From: Hetaerina americana
Taxonomy: Eukaryota; Arthropoda; Insecta; Odonata; Calopterygidae
Assembly: GCA_022747635.1 (NCBI GenBank)
Contig: JAKTNV010000167.1
Span: forward strand, 62,001-126,000
DNA length: 64,000 nt
Reading direction: 5' to 3'
The notes beneath the pieces are model-generated. The model ran no database searches. It saw nothing but the letters and a program-made list of their open reading frames with translations, and had not been told where the DNA came from. Shown piece after piece: positions 43,061 through 60,329 of the stretch (positions are counted from its first letter, which is position 1; each line of letters starts with the position of its first letter). A program made the position numbers and the translations under genes.

Positions 43061-44984
43061 AGCGAGCTCACCGGAAGCCTAAGAATACCGAAGATCGACG
43101 CTTAATACTCTCGTCGCGCAATCCATCTCGTAAAACTGTCGAGGGTGAACGCAGCGATAAAATAAACAATGTAGTAACCTCGGGTCTCCTTTAAAAAATC
43201 GCCCCATAGCGGATTTGAACAAAATAAACGTCACTCTAGTCGAAGGGATCGTTCTAGCAATGTGCACTCTCAAAGCTCATGCCCACGCTGGACGGCGTCG
43301 TCAAACTCTCTTTGCTATCAGACTAAGGAGGAGGAGAGCTCCACAACCCAAACAGACATTTGTAAGTGCAAAATTACGTTCACCGCAAAAAATGTCTTTG
43401 GCTTTCTGCTGATTACTTTTCGCATGCTAATAGTTGCGACTTGCGGTCCCCTTCGAGGACCGACTTTGGAAAACGGTCAGTAGGATGAGGGGCCTTAAAT
43501 TGTTAAAAGAAATAATCGCAAAATGAGTGAAAATTCCTATTTTGTTCCCTCAATTGTCACATATTTCGTCCCTCACTTTTACTCCTGCATGTCCTTTTCC
43601 CCTTTCGTTATCCTCATACCCATCCCTCCCTAAGGATTGTATTTTTTTGCAAATTCGCAATTTTATCTCATCTTAATTGCAGATTTTAGTCTGAAAGGCA
43701 TTTCTTCAAAAAATACGTGAAGTAGATAATATTTTTAATGCAACATTTTCAGAGCGCAAAAATCATTCACCTTCAAGGCAAATGATTTTTATACTCTGAA
43801 ATTGTAGCATAGAAATTCACATTAGCGGATGACTCCGTTAAAAGTTACTGTTGAGGCATCTCTCGCGGTTTCTTTGGAATTTTTTTAAATATATGAAGCA
43901 CAACATAGCAAAAGATCTAGAATTTCGGTTTGAGCGCTTACGGTCTTGTCATATATGTCATATAAAATGTTATTGAATTAGATTAATTAATAAAATTATC
44001 GGAGAAAATATTATCGAACTATATTCATAGTTGTAAATTTCCAGAAATGTACATACATTTCTCATAATCATAGGACTTCGCTAATTATTCAATTTCAGTA
44101 AATGTTATATGTCTCCAACCCTCACGAATTTCAATTGGTTCAATCACGTAGTTATAACTTATAGACATGTTTTTCCTCTCGTAAATTAGACTGGAACTGT
44201 TAAAGGGAGACGGGAGGGAAGGGTCATGAATCCCATGCCCCCATGGAACCCGCCTCTGAATAAATATGCAAAATAACAGAGAGAAAATTGTAATGCCAAT
44301 ATAAAACATAAATACAGAGTGTGTTGGCTCAATATACCATATGTAATAATCATTTGAGTAAGATTGAGAGCTAAATAAATGTATGGTAAGCAGCCATATC
44401 ATGAAAATACTGAATTTGATACAACTGATGGAGCAATTTGGCCTCGCTTTTGTGATATCGATTCCGAAAGGAACAAAGCTCACTTCTAATTGCAAATGAC
44501 TTTGATTGTCATTAACGATTGGGGCCATTCACGCTTTAAATCTACCCATCAGAGTTAACTATTTCTGTAGTTAATCAAAATATAACGATGAGCCAACACA
44601 CAAAGCGACACCAGTATTTTGAGTGTGGGGAAGACACGCCCTCCAGAAGTGGCGAATGTAATTGGTGCGATATATGTATTACGGAAAACAGGAGTCATAC
44701 CACGCAAAAAAATACAATTCCAACACAATCTCGTGCAGGTATGTAAATTTTTCTTACCCAGACTCTCAAAATGGAAATATTATTCTCCTTTATTATGCCT
44801 ATGTCTCTAAAACGATCGAATTATAAGCAGAATTAATTTGCTCTCAAAGCTTAAAGAGATATTTTTTCTCATTATAAGGTGATTAGCGACTCGTAATTTT
44901 TTTAATAATAAGATCTCAACATTTCTTTTTCATATCGCATATGCAACGATGAAATTATCTCATGCATTCCGTTAACTTCCTTAG
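43061..44984. other. Non-coding DNA with one hydrophobic open frame
   Basis: Mainly AT-rich. A 147-codon minus-strand frame at 44085-44528 starts with ATG and contains two hydrophobic stretches (around CIKFSIFMIWLLTIHLF and HSVFMFYIGITIFSLLF) that could span a membrane. No homology is recognised, and the C-terminal half does not look protein-like, so I do not call it a gene. Confidence 0.4.
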
Positions 44985-45520
44985 TTGATCACAGTTACCA
45001 CAGAGGTAACGGGTTCAATAAGCAACGGCAATTTTGTAATTTCCTATAAAATTTCCCATGAGTTCTTGCCGCAAGGTCAAACGATCCATAAAGAGTACTA
45101 CTTAGAAGTCCAACGCCTTTGCGTGAAGCAATACGAAAAAGACGCCCGTATTTGTCGCGAAACAATTCATGGCTTTTTCACCACGATTATGTCTCTTCGC
45201 TTCACTTCACCGCTTGTTTGTGATTATTTGGCCTAAAATAGTGCTGTAATGATGTCCCAGCCACTTAATTCACCGAATTGGTCCCATTTGACTTTTTCCA
45301 GCTTTAAAAAATAAAGAAAACCTAAAGGAGCGTCGTTTTATTAGTAAAGAGAAGATTTGAAATGCATCGCTGAGAGTGCTAAAAGCTATACCAAAGATCG
45401 AATTACAGCATAGTGTTTCGAGGTTTGGAAAAAGCGCTGGCATTAGTGTATAATATCTAATGTGGACTACTTCGAAGTGGATAACATTGAAATAGACGAA
45501 TAAATAAAAGTATTTTCGGA
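44985..45520 (+). mobile_element. mariner-family transposase remnant
   Basis: The frame 44985-45236 contains HEFLPQGQTIHKEYYLEVQR, a hallmark of the catalytic half of mariner transposases. It then has LVCDYLA, matching the segment after the second catalytic Asp; the HHDNAPAH motif itself has decayed. Further downstream, in broken frames, come MSQPLNSPN, then KERRF, and LRVLKAIPK, following the order of the mariner C-terminus. The N-terminal DNA-binding half is absent. It is a degraded lineage, different from the copies at 22 and 60 kb. Confidence 0.82.
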
Positions 45521-48500
45521 TAACTCAAATTTCCGATATTTATTGGAAGCAAATAGTGAATTAGCAAGGAAAAAGTTCTCATCGCAGGATCAATGCACTT
45601 CCATCGTTCAATAGCATATTCAATGAAATTTTAACCTCTCCTCAAATATTTGCTTGCTCCAATGTAAGCAATACATAATCAGGTTATAGCAGTATTAACA
45701 TTGACAACTGAGCATACAAACATGTTGAAGCTACCTCTTTTAAGATTACATTAAGTACTGAGCAGCAGATATGTAATGAAATTTTCGCCGTATAAAGGCT
45801 TCGAATTTGTGGTCGGTAGGCTACCAAATCGAATGAAATTCTGCTCTCCGGACGCTCGCTAGTTTATCAGAACATCAAATATTTATTCTGGATAGTTAAA
45901 ATGAGCAGCACGAATTGGAGGGAGAAAACACTTCAGTCGGTCATGCAGAGCTGAATTAGCCTAGCTTCTCGTTGAGCAAATGTAACTGTGTTGCTTGTAT
46001 CTCATGAAAAAGTTGGGAGAGTTCAGGAAAGACAATTGACCGTTACCGAAGAGCAAAATATCCTACAAAATCAATTTATCTACCAAATGATGATGCAAAA
46101 TGAATGAGGGTCTTGCGATACACTTGATATGAGGAAAGAAAATACAGAAAGGGTTGAAAAAGTATGTATGATGGACCTTGTAATGGACTTTGTTTGAGCA
46201 TGAAATCAATCTTTCCAAATCAACACAAATTTGTCGAGAATCATGGGAGTGTTTGAAATGGCAGGCAAGGGAATGATCCAAAACGCTGGAGTATCGATCC
46301 AGGTATTCATTAGCATTTCATTCGAATGGCCATTTTGGCATCCTTGATGCCATAATGACAATTATCACTGCTGGGTAATCTTTTGTTGAAAATATGCAAT
46401 AAAATTAAATTTCAAAAACAAAGGATGCGTTTAACATTGATTATGGATAACGTATAGATTACAAGAGTGGCAAAGTATAATTTATTAAATTCGCATATTT
46501 CGCGGTTGAGCGAAGAAAATATTTCAAGCAGAAATACAGACCCTTATTCGGTACACTCATTCTATTTTCCTTCATGTATATGACCGAAGTGGTAATAGGT
46601 CCTCCCCATTGGTTTTTGCCAGGCAAAATAAGATAGCTAATTATCGGTCAGTAGCTAATTCACCGAAACGAGATTTATTTAAATCAACTCTTAACACACA
46701 TTTTTATAAAAGTTAACAATTTACAAATATGAGACACACATTATACATGAAATTACCGCAATAATTTCAGGCCAACGTTAGTTACATGTAACATTTTGAC
46801 TCAAATTTGTCATTTTCAAGCCACTGACTCATTTAGGTGAGGTGAAAAACAGAATTAATGTGTGAAGGTCATACAAACCAACAAACCAACCAACCATCAT
46901 ACAGTGCCAACTGTATTTTGAAATTAAAGAAAGATTCGTCATCCAAAACTGTTGCGTTCCTTCATAAGAAGATCACATTAGTTATGAAAATATATGTGTG
47001 TATGCTCAGAAAACGTATGAAAATAACAATCCAGATCAATTGGCTTACAGCTGTGACACCAAAGTATCAGCACGTGTCAACGATATATGACGGTACAGAT
47101 ATGCAAACGACAAAAAATAGGCCACCAAACATGTTACTATTATTTACAATGGAATATTAATGCATTAACAATTTAATACGAAGAATTAAAGACACCGTGA
47201 AACACTTTTCCTTTTCCAACTATTTACTACGCTTTTATTTACTTAAAGTGCTTATGATATTTAAATAAATATCCTTCTCTATTACCATATTACTCTTACT
47301 TCAAGATGCGTTTAAATTGTTTTCATACAAAAGAAAATAAAATCACAAATAAAATCACTTCTGCTGCATTTTGGTGAGTATCATGAACATATCGAATTTC
47401 CATTGTATCTGGATACGAAAAGTTCGGAAATCAATTATGTCGAACTACGCAGTCTCAGCCTTTTTCAACTTATTTCTTCCAAAGTTTCACGAAGAAAAAT
47501 TTCCAGCTCTCCGATTTGAGTAGAAATAATATGAAGTATATTATATGATATAAAATGTATCAAAATAAGCTACAAAATAGCGGTTGGCATTTGATTTTTC
47601 CAATCGAACTCAAACACTACCTGCCCGCGTGGGAAATACTTCATAGAGAGCTCGTGCCAAGTCGCACCGGCAGTGAACAGCTTAAATCAGGAGGATTGAG
47701 TTTTAAGGCAAACTAACGTACTTAAACAATACTTTTGGCATATTCTTGCCATGCGCCCTCCATTAAGGGTTTCAAAATTCCTACATCTGATGATAAGCCT
47801 GTATTTATTATAAAATTAGTCTAGACAATGTTTGAAAACCCTCGTATTTGGCCCTTATGGAATCTACACGGGCAATTTGTGTATGGCCAGCATGTATGTA
47901 TATTTCCATGTATTAGCGGCCAGCGAAATTAGGCTTCAACAGTGTCATAAAATTAAAATTAAGCACATATGCTAAAAATAATATTGTAGGTTTAATGCAT
48001 CACTTAAAATAAATTCTCACTGGTAATATTATTACTAACGTACTGACCACAACGTTGCATCTAATATCCTGATCAAGCCATAGTGATACACCCTCAAAAA
48101 TGCATTGTTGTAAACTAAACGCCGGTAAAAGCTTTCAAGAATGTGGTTGCTAGGATCCCAATTTTTCATCGTGCGTAATAAAAATTTCATTCCACCTGTA
48201 TCCCATCGAGAAGCCCAGAGGTCTGACCAGATTTTTTAGCATGAGTTCAACAGTAAGAGAAATATTCATTCTTTTTATCGTTATCACCTTAGCACGTATT
48301 GACATCCCATGTAGGTAATGGGGAGAAGCAAAATTAATTTTTAAAACTCATAACTTTCCTCACTGTTGAATTTGTAAATGATTAAATAAGCGAATGACTT
48401 GATACAAGCCGAACGAGCCACACGTAAATACAGGTATCCCTACAAGCCAAACAAAAATTGAGTTCTGTGAATTTACTCTCGCTCTCAATATTTCAAGTTA

Positions 48501-48626
48501 TTGAGTGCGCCAATAATTTTGAAAATATTATTTTTGTGCCCTAATCTCACCAATTTTAAACAGCCTTTGAAACCATATTAGCAGTTTATAAGTTCCTGTT
48601 ACCTTATTTATTTTTTTGTTGCGCAG
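45521..48626. other. Non-coding DNA, probably intron or 5' flank of the SIAH-like gene
   Basis: AT-rich sequence without recognisable elements. The following exon needs at least one upstream exon carrying the start codon, which may lie here or further left but could not be identified. A T-rich tract ending GCGCAG marks the 3' end of this presumed intron. Confidence 0.45.
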
Positions 48627-49517
48627 GAAAATGACGTTTGCAGCGAGGATCTGGCGAACATATTTACTTGTTCCGCTTGCAAGGCACGTTTATGTCCTCC
48701 TATCAGGCAGTGCTATAGAGGTCACCTACTGTGCCACCGCTGCTCTCAAAACATCGCGCGCTGTACCGTATGCTACAGAAGAATCAACCGGCAGCGAAAT
48801 CACGCAATTGACACTCTGGCAAGGATCATAAAATGGCCTTGTTCTTACGCGGATAGAGGTTGCAATGAAGGATCTATGCTTTACAAAACTCGATTGTCCC
48901 ACGAGCTTTACTGCCAGTACCGTCCCCTCCGATGCTTCATGAGAAACTGCCAATGGAAGGAGGAAGTCCGCACGGAGGTAGGTGAGCCATCTACAACCAC
49001 TGCTCTGAGGAACCATTTGAGAACCAGGCACTTAGACAAACTCCCAGATATTGACATCAAAAATGAGTGTGTTAAGTTAAATCCGAGCATGTTGGTAACA
49101 GATTCCTTCAGAAATGGAACTTCCATTACGGAAAATATCTATTTCTTCTCTCAGTTTGATAAATTTTTCATAATTACCCTAAATTGTCGAATGCATGCCA
49201 GCGACGGCCAGCTTCTGATAGCCTCAGTGATGGACCTGGATAGGCCGAAGAGAGGAAGCCCTGAGTATTACTTCAGTGTACAGGCGAAAGGAGAGGAGTG
49301 CGACATGACGCACAAGGCTCCAGTCATTTCGTACATGCTCATGTGGTTGGAACCAGTCGACATGCAAATGACTGTTGACAGCTGCCAAGGCGTGATTCAA
49401 GTTGAAAAATACTCCAATAAGGATAAAGAAATTTCATTAAATTTCGCCATCATGACTAGGCAGCAGGCACTCGGAAACAGTTCAGAAGAGATCACCTACG
49501 AGGACTCCACAAACTAA
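48627..49517 (+). CDS. SIAH-family RING E3 ubiquitin ligase, terminal coding exon
   Basis: The exon is open from an AG acceptor (48625-48626, after a T-rich tract) to TAA, giving 296 residues. Residues 15-49 form a C3HC4 RING with SIAH spacing (C15, C18, C29, H33, C36, C39, C46, C49), which recruits an E2 enzyme. A SIAH-type double zinc finger follows: C72, C79, H-x3-C, C-x6-C, then C-x4-C and finally NHLRTRH. The C-terminal part should be the TRAF-like substrate-binding domain, but it is poorly conserved, so the target proteins may differ from canonical Seven-in-absentia. Such divergent SIAH-like paralogues occur in several insects. The initiator Met lies in an upstream exon not found. No frameshift is seen. 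Confidence 0.85.
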   Translation, partial: ENDVCSEDLANIFTCSACKARLCPPIRQCYRGHLLCHRCSQNIARCTVCYRRINRQRNHAIDTLARIIKWPCSYADRGCNEGSMLYKTRLSHELYCQYRPLRCFMRNCQWKEEVRTEVGEPSTTTALRNHLRTRHLDKLPDIDIKNECVKLNPSMLVTDSFRNGTSITENIYFFSQFDKFFIITLNCRMHASDGQLLIASVMDLDRPKRGSPEYYFSVQAKGEECDMTHKAPVISYMLMWLEPVDMQMTVDSCQGVIQVEKYSNKDKEISLNFAIMTRQQALGNSSEEITYEDSTN

Positions 49518-50850
49518 TGTCACATAAGGATTTGAACTAAGAAAATTTCAGAAATAGATGAGAAATTTGTTACTCTACGAGACCCTGGATTTATAATATG
49601 TATTTTTTTGGGGCAAGGGGTCTAAGAAACTAATCTAAATTATTCTTTATAGAACGACAAATTCTACAATTTATATGTTGCAATTTTGACCCTTTTTAAT
49701 GCAGGGGTAAAAATATTGTATGCGAATTTTTAAAAAATATTCTGTATAAAAGTTTAATATATATGATAAAGTATATTCCTTTCATTGAATTGCTAGTGAA
49801 TAACTGCGAATATGATTACTAAAGAAGATTTAATAGCAAGTATACAGTCGGACAGTATTCTAGTTGATCAGCAATTACATTCGTTCAAAAAAAGGAGTTA
49901 ATGGTGCAGTTATAGCTACGAGTTCTTTAGCGAATCCATCAAAGTTATTAAGGTGTTAATTTTGTTTTGGTTAATTTAAATGCGAGATGAATTCAACAGC
50001 ATTTTTTCATTTCATTTTTTCCTTGAATGCTGTTATGTTTAACGTAGAGTAACTGAAAAGGATTTCTGAAAAAATGTCTGCAAAAGTTGTCAGTACTTTT
50101 CCAGATATTTTTTTAGAAATACAAGATACATGTGTTATTCATCACTAAAGTATAGCAATTTCATTCTTTACAACACATTTTACGTTCTTTTAAGAATTCT
50201 GTAAAATAGTATTTTATGGACTGGATACTGTTATCCGATAAACTTTTCATCATCTACTCCCCAATTGGTGCAAACCCTTCATTTTGGGAGATAATTATCA
50301 TAATAATTAATAGTTTATGAGTTATCAAGTGGCCTAGTATTGGAGTATCCGTTGGAAAGCATGGTCTCACATGTGCTGCTCCCAGGGAAACGCTTAGAGC
50401 TGAATGTGCATAATGAATCGAATTTGTCCTAACTTTTACAGAGATAAACATTTATATAATAAAAATATTAGTATTGAAGTCACACACTGACATTAACCGT
50501 GAATTGGTGCAAATTTCTCACTTTCACAGACTAACAATCGATGAATACGGAGACTTTTGGCATAATCGTGGATGAACCGCCATTTGATAGAACCTAAAGT
50601 GAAAATAAAAGTGAATGCAGAGGTTTTTGGCTTAAAATTGAAACAATATTATGAAAATTTCGGGAAAATACGAATTAAAACGGCGAAATTCACAATCATT
50701 CCATTTCTCAACAACTCTTTAACTACAGTCAGAGGTATGAGCGAGCACTCCGAAAGATCGACAAAAGAAGAAAACTTACACAAATAATTACGAGATAACA
50801 CGCATGCATGCAAAAACAAATCTCGTCGCCTCACACTCGCACAACGCCAA
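49518..50850. other. 3' flank of the SIAH-like gene
   Basis: AT-rich and without recognisable ORFs. An AATAAA at about 50458 could be a distant polyadenylation signal; no closer canonical signal was noticed. Confidence 0.4.
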
Positions 50851-51170
50851 TATAACGAAGCGGAGGAAGATGGTTGTGGGGAGGGGAGGACATGAGGTGG
50901 GAGGAGGAGTGGAGTCGAAATTAAGCTATTGAATGGGAGGGAAAGAGGGGAGGAAGGTGCAGGGGAATGCAAAACTAGTCAAAATTGGATACAGCAATGA
51001 CATGTACTGGCGCGGCGCCGGTAGTGGGTACAATAGTCAGAGTACCCCGAAGACTTCCGGGCGGGGGGAATAGCTTCCCCGCAGCGACGTGGCACAGCGG
51101 TCCGAAATTCAAAACTGACTGGACAAAATCCAAAATTTAATCTATTTTAGAAAGGCTTAATTTTTTTCGG
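50851..51170. other. GC-rich island with purine-rich run
   Basis: G/A-rich on the plus strand at 50855-50960, followed by a GC-rich block at 51010-51110 containing GGCGCGGCGCC. Contrast with the AT-rich flanks is strong. No gene start is identifiable. Confidence 0.35.
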
Positions 51171-51380
51171 CGAAGCAAGAATGGTGGTGGACTCCTAACC
51201 CGCTGCCGGACTGTGAATGGAGGAAATATGCCGATCAGGATCACATTTAATAAGCACTTCCTGTCCTAACATAACAGTTTCAGGTTTAACTTTGTGGAAT
51301 TCCTTCAGGATGAGGGTAAAAAAGAAACTTTGCACTTCCAAAATGAAGACAATATTTCACGGCCGTGGTTTCGATTCTGC

Positions 51381-51409
51381 GCATCATCATCAGGACCTCA
51401 TGATGATGC
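51381..51409. repeat. Perfect hairpin in a retroelement-like motif
   Basis: GCATCATCAT (51381-51390) and ATGATGATGC (51400-51409) are perfect inverted copies around a 9-bp loop. The minus strand reads CCTGATGATGATGCGCAG, then ATCGAAACCACGG, closely matching the CCTGATGATG...GAAAC pattern at the ends of Penelope-like and related retroelements. No coding remnant was seen next to it. Confidence 0.6.
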
Positions 51410-57010
<5,601 letters not shown>

Positions 57011-57011
57011 C

Positions 57012-57135
57012 CCGAGAAGATATGGACCGATAAGAAAACAAATGAGGAAGTATTTGGTATGGTGGGCGAAGAGTGGTTTGTTGGGAGAAATCCTATGGAG
57101 GCAGGAAAAATGGATGAACGGCATATTGATCGGTA
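57012..57135 (+). mobile_element. RTE LINE fragment
   Basis: A short piece of the RT C-terminal region (NKTNEEVFGMVGEE, then a GGAGGCAGGAAAAATGG segment) matching 57480-57560 of the neighbouring larger copy but on the opposite strand. It is wedged between a SINE and a (TA)n tract. Confidence 0.82.
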
Positions 57136-57139
57136 TTTA

Positions 57140-57235
57140 TATTAAAATATATACATACATATATATATATATATATATATGAAATATATAATGCATAAAT
57201 ATACATGTACATACATACATATATATATATATATT
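57140..57235. repeat. TA-rich microsatellite
   Basis: TA and TACA units between two RTE pieces in opposite orientation. Confidence 0.9.
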
Positions 57236-57334
57236 TTTTAAGGTAATCTACCGGTAAAGGTAGGTTTTTTCGATGGACACAACTACCAAACAAATATTTT
57301 GTGACTACTAACAAACACAACCCTAAATTCTACT

Positions 57335-58523
57335 CTACACCAGGTCCCTCTTCATCTCTGAGTACTTTCTTCCGCCCTTCATCCCGTCCAACATCCCTAT
57401 CCTGTTCCTTCCCTTTCCTCTTTTGCCCAACATTCTACCCTCTATCACAGTCTTCAACATCCCACTGCCGGTCAACACCCCCTTCATCCACTTTTCCTGC
57501 CTCCATAGGATTGCTCCCAACAAACCCCTCTCTTCGCCCACCATACCAAGTACTTCCTCATTTGTTTTCTTCTCTGTCCATTTCACCTTCTCCATTCTTC
57601 TCCACACCCACATTTCAAAGGCCTCCAGTCTACGTCTATCCTCCTGCTTCAATGACCACGTTTCCGCACCGAACATAGCTACGCTCCATATCAAAGTTTT
57701 TACGAGTCTTTTCTTAACATCCTTACTCAAAGTCCCCGTCATCAACTCCCTCCTCCTCGTGAAGGCCTCTTTGCCTAGCGCAATTCTTCTCCTTACGTCC
57801 CTACTACTTTGACCGTGCTGGTCCAAAACACTTCCGAGATACGTAAACTGTTCTACCTGCTCTAGTTTTTGCCCTCCTATTTTAATGTTAAGCTTGCCCT
57901 TTTTCTTTCTAGAAAATCGCATAACCTTTGTTTTTTTAATGTTGATCCTCATCCCATACCTGTCGCACTGAATTTCCAATTCACTCAGCAATGCTTGCAG
58001 CCCCTTGGCTGACTGACAAACTAAAGCTTGGTCATCAGCAAACCTAACTGATTTTACGAATTCCCCGCCCACTTTCATTCCTACCTCTAGTTCTTCCCAT
58101 GCCTCTTTGATCATTTCCTCTGCATACAGGTTGAACAGCAACGGTGATAATGGGCAACCCTGCCTTACACCCCTTCCTAACACTGCCCATCCTGACTCCC
58201 CGTTTCCCACCCGCACCTGAGCAGTCTGAGACATGTACAGGTTGCGGATTAGCCTCCTTTCCCTCCAATCTATTCCTATTTTCTGCAATATACCCATTAG
58301 TTTTTCCCAATTCACTCTATCAAACGCTTTTTCGAAATCTACGAAACAGGCAAATACCTCCTGGTTGTGTTCTATATTCCTCTCGATTAATAATCTCATT
58401 ACTGCAATGGCATCACGCTTACCTCTCCCCTTCCTAAACCCAAACTGATCATCCCCTAAGTAATCATTTGCCCTACTCTCTATCCTTTTGTTTATGATCC
58501 TGAGAACAACTTTAGCTGCGTGG
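57335..58523 (-). pseudogene. RTE reverse transcriptase domain (3' part)
   Basis: An uninterrupted frame of about 400 codons holding most of the RT: DDQFGFRKGRGKRDA, CFVDFEKAFDRV (motif A), GVRQGCPLSPLLFNLY (B), VRFADDQALV (C, catalytic Asp pair), then GSVLDQHGQSSRD and a Trp/Glu-rich C-terminus (AETWSLKQEDRRRLEAFEMW). All catalytic residues are present, but it is cut from its N-terminal part by the SINE and by upstream frameshifts. Antisense open frames across it are shadows. Confidence 0.9.
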
Positions 58524-58535
58524 GATATCAAACTA
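58524..58535. repeat. 12-bp target-site duplication, left (GATATCAAACTA)
   Basis: Identical to 58801-58812. The two copies bracket the SINE exactly, and together they code for the same Ser-Leu-Ile-Ser of the RT on the minus strand. Confidence 0.93.
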
Positions 58536-58800
58536 CCCGGGTTCAAATCCCGGCGGTGTTGAATATTTTTCAGACGTATCTCGATCCCTACTTAAGGTGC
58601 TTTGTGGAGGGCACTTTGAGTGAGTACGCCGTCCGTCGGATGGGACGTTAAGCTGCGGACCCCTTGGCGCCTTTCGTAAAGAGTAGGCTAATGCCGACGC
58701 CGGGTTTCTCTCCACTCTTCATCCTTTCCTATCCATCCCCTATGGCGCAAATGACCTTAGCTGTCGGTCGCCTCCCCTCAAAACTACTACTACTACTACC
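58536..58800 (+). repeat. tRNA-derived SINE (third family), 5'-truncated, inserted in the RTE
   Basis: The 265-bp insert starts with a B-box-like GGTTCAAATCCCGG, so the A box is missing. It has a body containing GATGGGACGTTAAGC and ends in (CTA)n at about 58784-58799. It is flanked by a perfect 12-bp duplication, the product of LINE-mediated insertion. The element lies on the plus strand, opposite to its host RTE. Confidence 0.9.
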
Positions 58801-58812
58801 GATATCAAACTA
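58801..58812. repeat. 12-bp target-site duplication, right (GATATCAAACTA)
   Basis: Second copy of the duplication, after the (CTA)n tail of the SINE. Confidence 0.93.
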
Positions 58813-59535
58813 ATTGTCCTATAGTCCTCACATGACGTGGCCTTTACCTTTTTCGGAATCGGAACTAAAACTGCTCTCACAAAGTCTTCCGGCCAGATTC
58901 CCTCCTCATAAATGCAACGGCCCATATAGCCTCTTCCTCCCACATTTTCCTAAGCATTTTAAAAGTTCCACAGGAATGTTATCTACCCCCACGGCCTTAT
59001 TTAGTTTCATCTCCCTTAATGCCCTTTCTATCTCATTGTCTAGTATGCCTGGACCTAAGCTGTCTTCCTCTACGTCATTTTCTTTTTCAATGTCTAACTT
59101 TGTTGGTCTGAGTTCTTTACTATACAGTTCTTCTATATACTCCTTCCATCTCTCTTGGATCTTTCCTGCGTCAACTATTACCTTACCCGCCTTATCTCTA
59201 ACTGTTAGCATAGCTCTTCCTTTCTTACTTCCCGATAACGATTTAACTTTGCTGTACAGCGCACCGATTTCACCCTTCCTCTGGAGACTTTCCATATCCT
59301 CGCACTGCGTCTTCCACCATGCGTCTTTTGCCTTATTTGTTGCCCGCCTCAATTTATTGTTCAATTCTTTGTACTTCATTTTGCCTGATTCTGTATTTAT
59401 ATTCTTCCATTTTCGCCGCTCATCCATCTTTGTAATCATCTCATCCGTGATCCATGGTTTCCTAGTCCTTTTAGCGTTAACGGTTCCAATAGTGTCTTTT
59501 GCGGCTTTAGACAACCCTTTTTGATCATTTCCCAT
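58813..59535 (-). pseudogene. RTE linker and RT N-terminus
   Basis: Two frames continue the LINE protein upstream of the SINE. One (58906-59535) runs through a Lys-rich linker (KWKNINTESGKMKYKELNNK) to LNKAVGVDNIPVELLKCLG. The other (58813 to about 58943) continues EGIWPEDFVRAVLVPIPKK up to CEDYRTISLIS. A frameshift near 58945 separates them. Confidence 0.88.
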
Positions 59536-60252
59536 TTTTCTTCGATAGTTATAAGCCCTTTACCATCCTCCATGATTTTCTCTACCGCCTGTTTGTATTC
59601 CTTCCTTTTCAACCCATTTAATGCTTCTATATTCCATTTTCTAACTCGCCGCCCCTGCCTTATCTTTTTGAAACGTACGCTACATTTCATAACAACTAAA
59701 TTGTGGTCTGAGTCCGCATCCGCTCCCGGGAAGCTGTGCGAATTTATCACACTGTTCCTAAACCTGTGTCTAACCAGGATATAATCTAGCTGATATCTTC
59801 CTGAGTCACCTGGCATTTTCCATGTATACCTGCGTCTTTTGTGGTGTCTAAACCAAGTGTTGGTGATGACTAACCCCTGTCTCCTGCAGAACTCAACTGC
59901 TTTCTCCCCGCGGTCATTCCTCGTGCCTAAACCGTAGTCGCCCACCTCATCACCATCTCTTCCTTCGCCTACCGTCGCATTCCAATCCCCCATCACTATC
60001 AGATGTTTCCCTGCAGGAACACACGCGATCATGTCCTCTAACTGATCGTATATCTTATCGACCTCTTCTTCCTTATGGTTGCTCGGTGGCATGTATACCT
60101 GAATTATAACTAAGTTCGTCGGTTCTGCTTTTATCTCCACTAGTAGTATTCTATCCGTTACCTGCTCTATGTTGACTACGCTTCTTCCTACCTCTTCATT
60201 TAATACTATGGCAACCCCTCGTTGGCTCTCGTCCCCGCCGCTGTATATTATT
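59536..60252 (-). pseudogene. RTE endonuclease domain, 5'-truncated
   Basis: AP-type endonuclease of the LINE, responsible for nicking target DNA. Visible motifs are VMGDWNATVGEGRDGDEVG (catalytic Asp/Asn), ITNTWFRHHKRRRYTW, QLDYILV and SDHNLVVMKC (catalytic Asp-His). The N-terminal residues, including the first catalytic Asn and Glu region, are missing through 5' truncation. The upstream open sequence is only translated (TA)n. A frameshift near 59530 disconnects it from the linker. Confidence 0.9.
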
Positions 60253-60253
<1 letters not shown>

Positions 60254-60289
<36 letters not shown>

Positions 60290-60329
60290 GCATATATATG
60301 TACGTATATAAAGTATATACTATTATACT
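60254..60329. repeat. (TA)n-rich spacer
   Basis: TA tract (about 60257-60286) and TA-rich flank between the 5' end of the RTE and the mariner fragment. Confidence 0.9.

Larger units (their letters stand above)
57241..60252 (-). mobile_element. RTE-type LINE, nearly full coding span, inactivated
   Basis: A minus-strand element with endonuclease, linker and reverse transcriptase in the RTE order. The 3' end near 57241 matches the 3' UTR of the copy at 13.8-15.0 kb. The 5' end is truncated within the endonuclease start (begins YSGGDESQRGVAIVL) beside a (TA)n tract. Inactivation is visible as a frameshift near 59530, another near 58945, and a SINE inserted at 58536-58800. Wording of the endonuclease (GDWNATVGEGRDGDEVG, DYILVRHRFRNSV) is that of the RTE/BovB clade often annotated in insects as craniofacial development protein 2-like. 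Confidence 0.92.

Noticed and set aside
44085..44528. 147-codon frame with two hydrophobic segments
   Set aside because: No family recognised; the C-terminal half looks non-coding and AT-rich DNA easily gives hydrophobic frames. Left as a note, not a gene.
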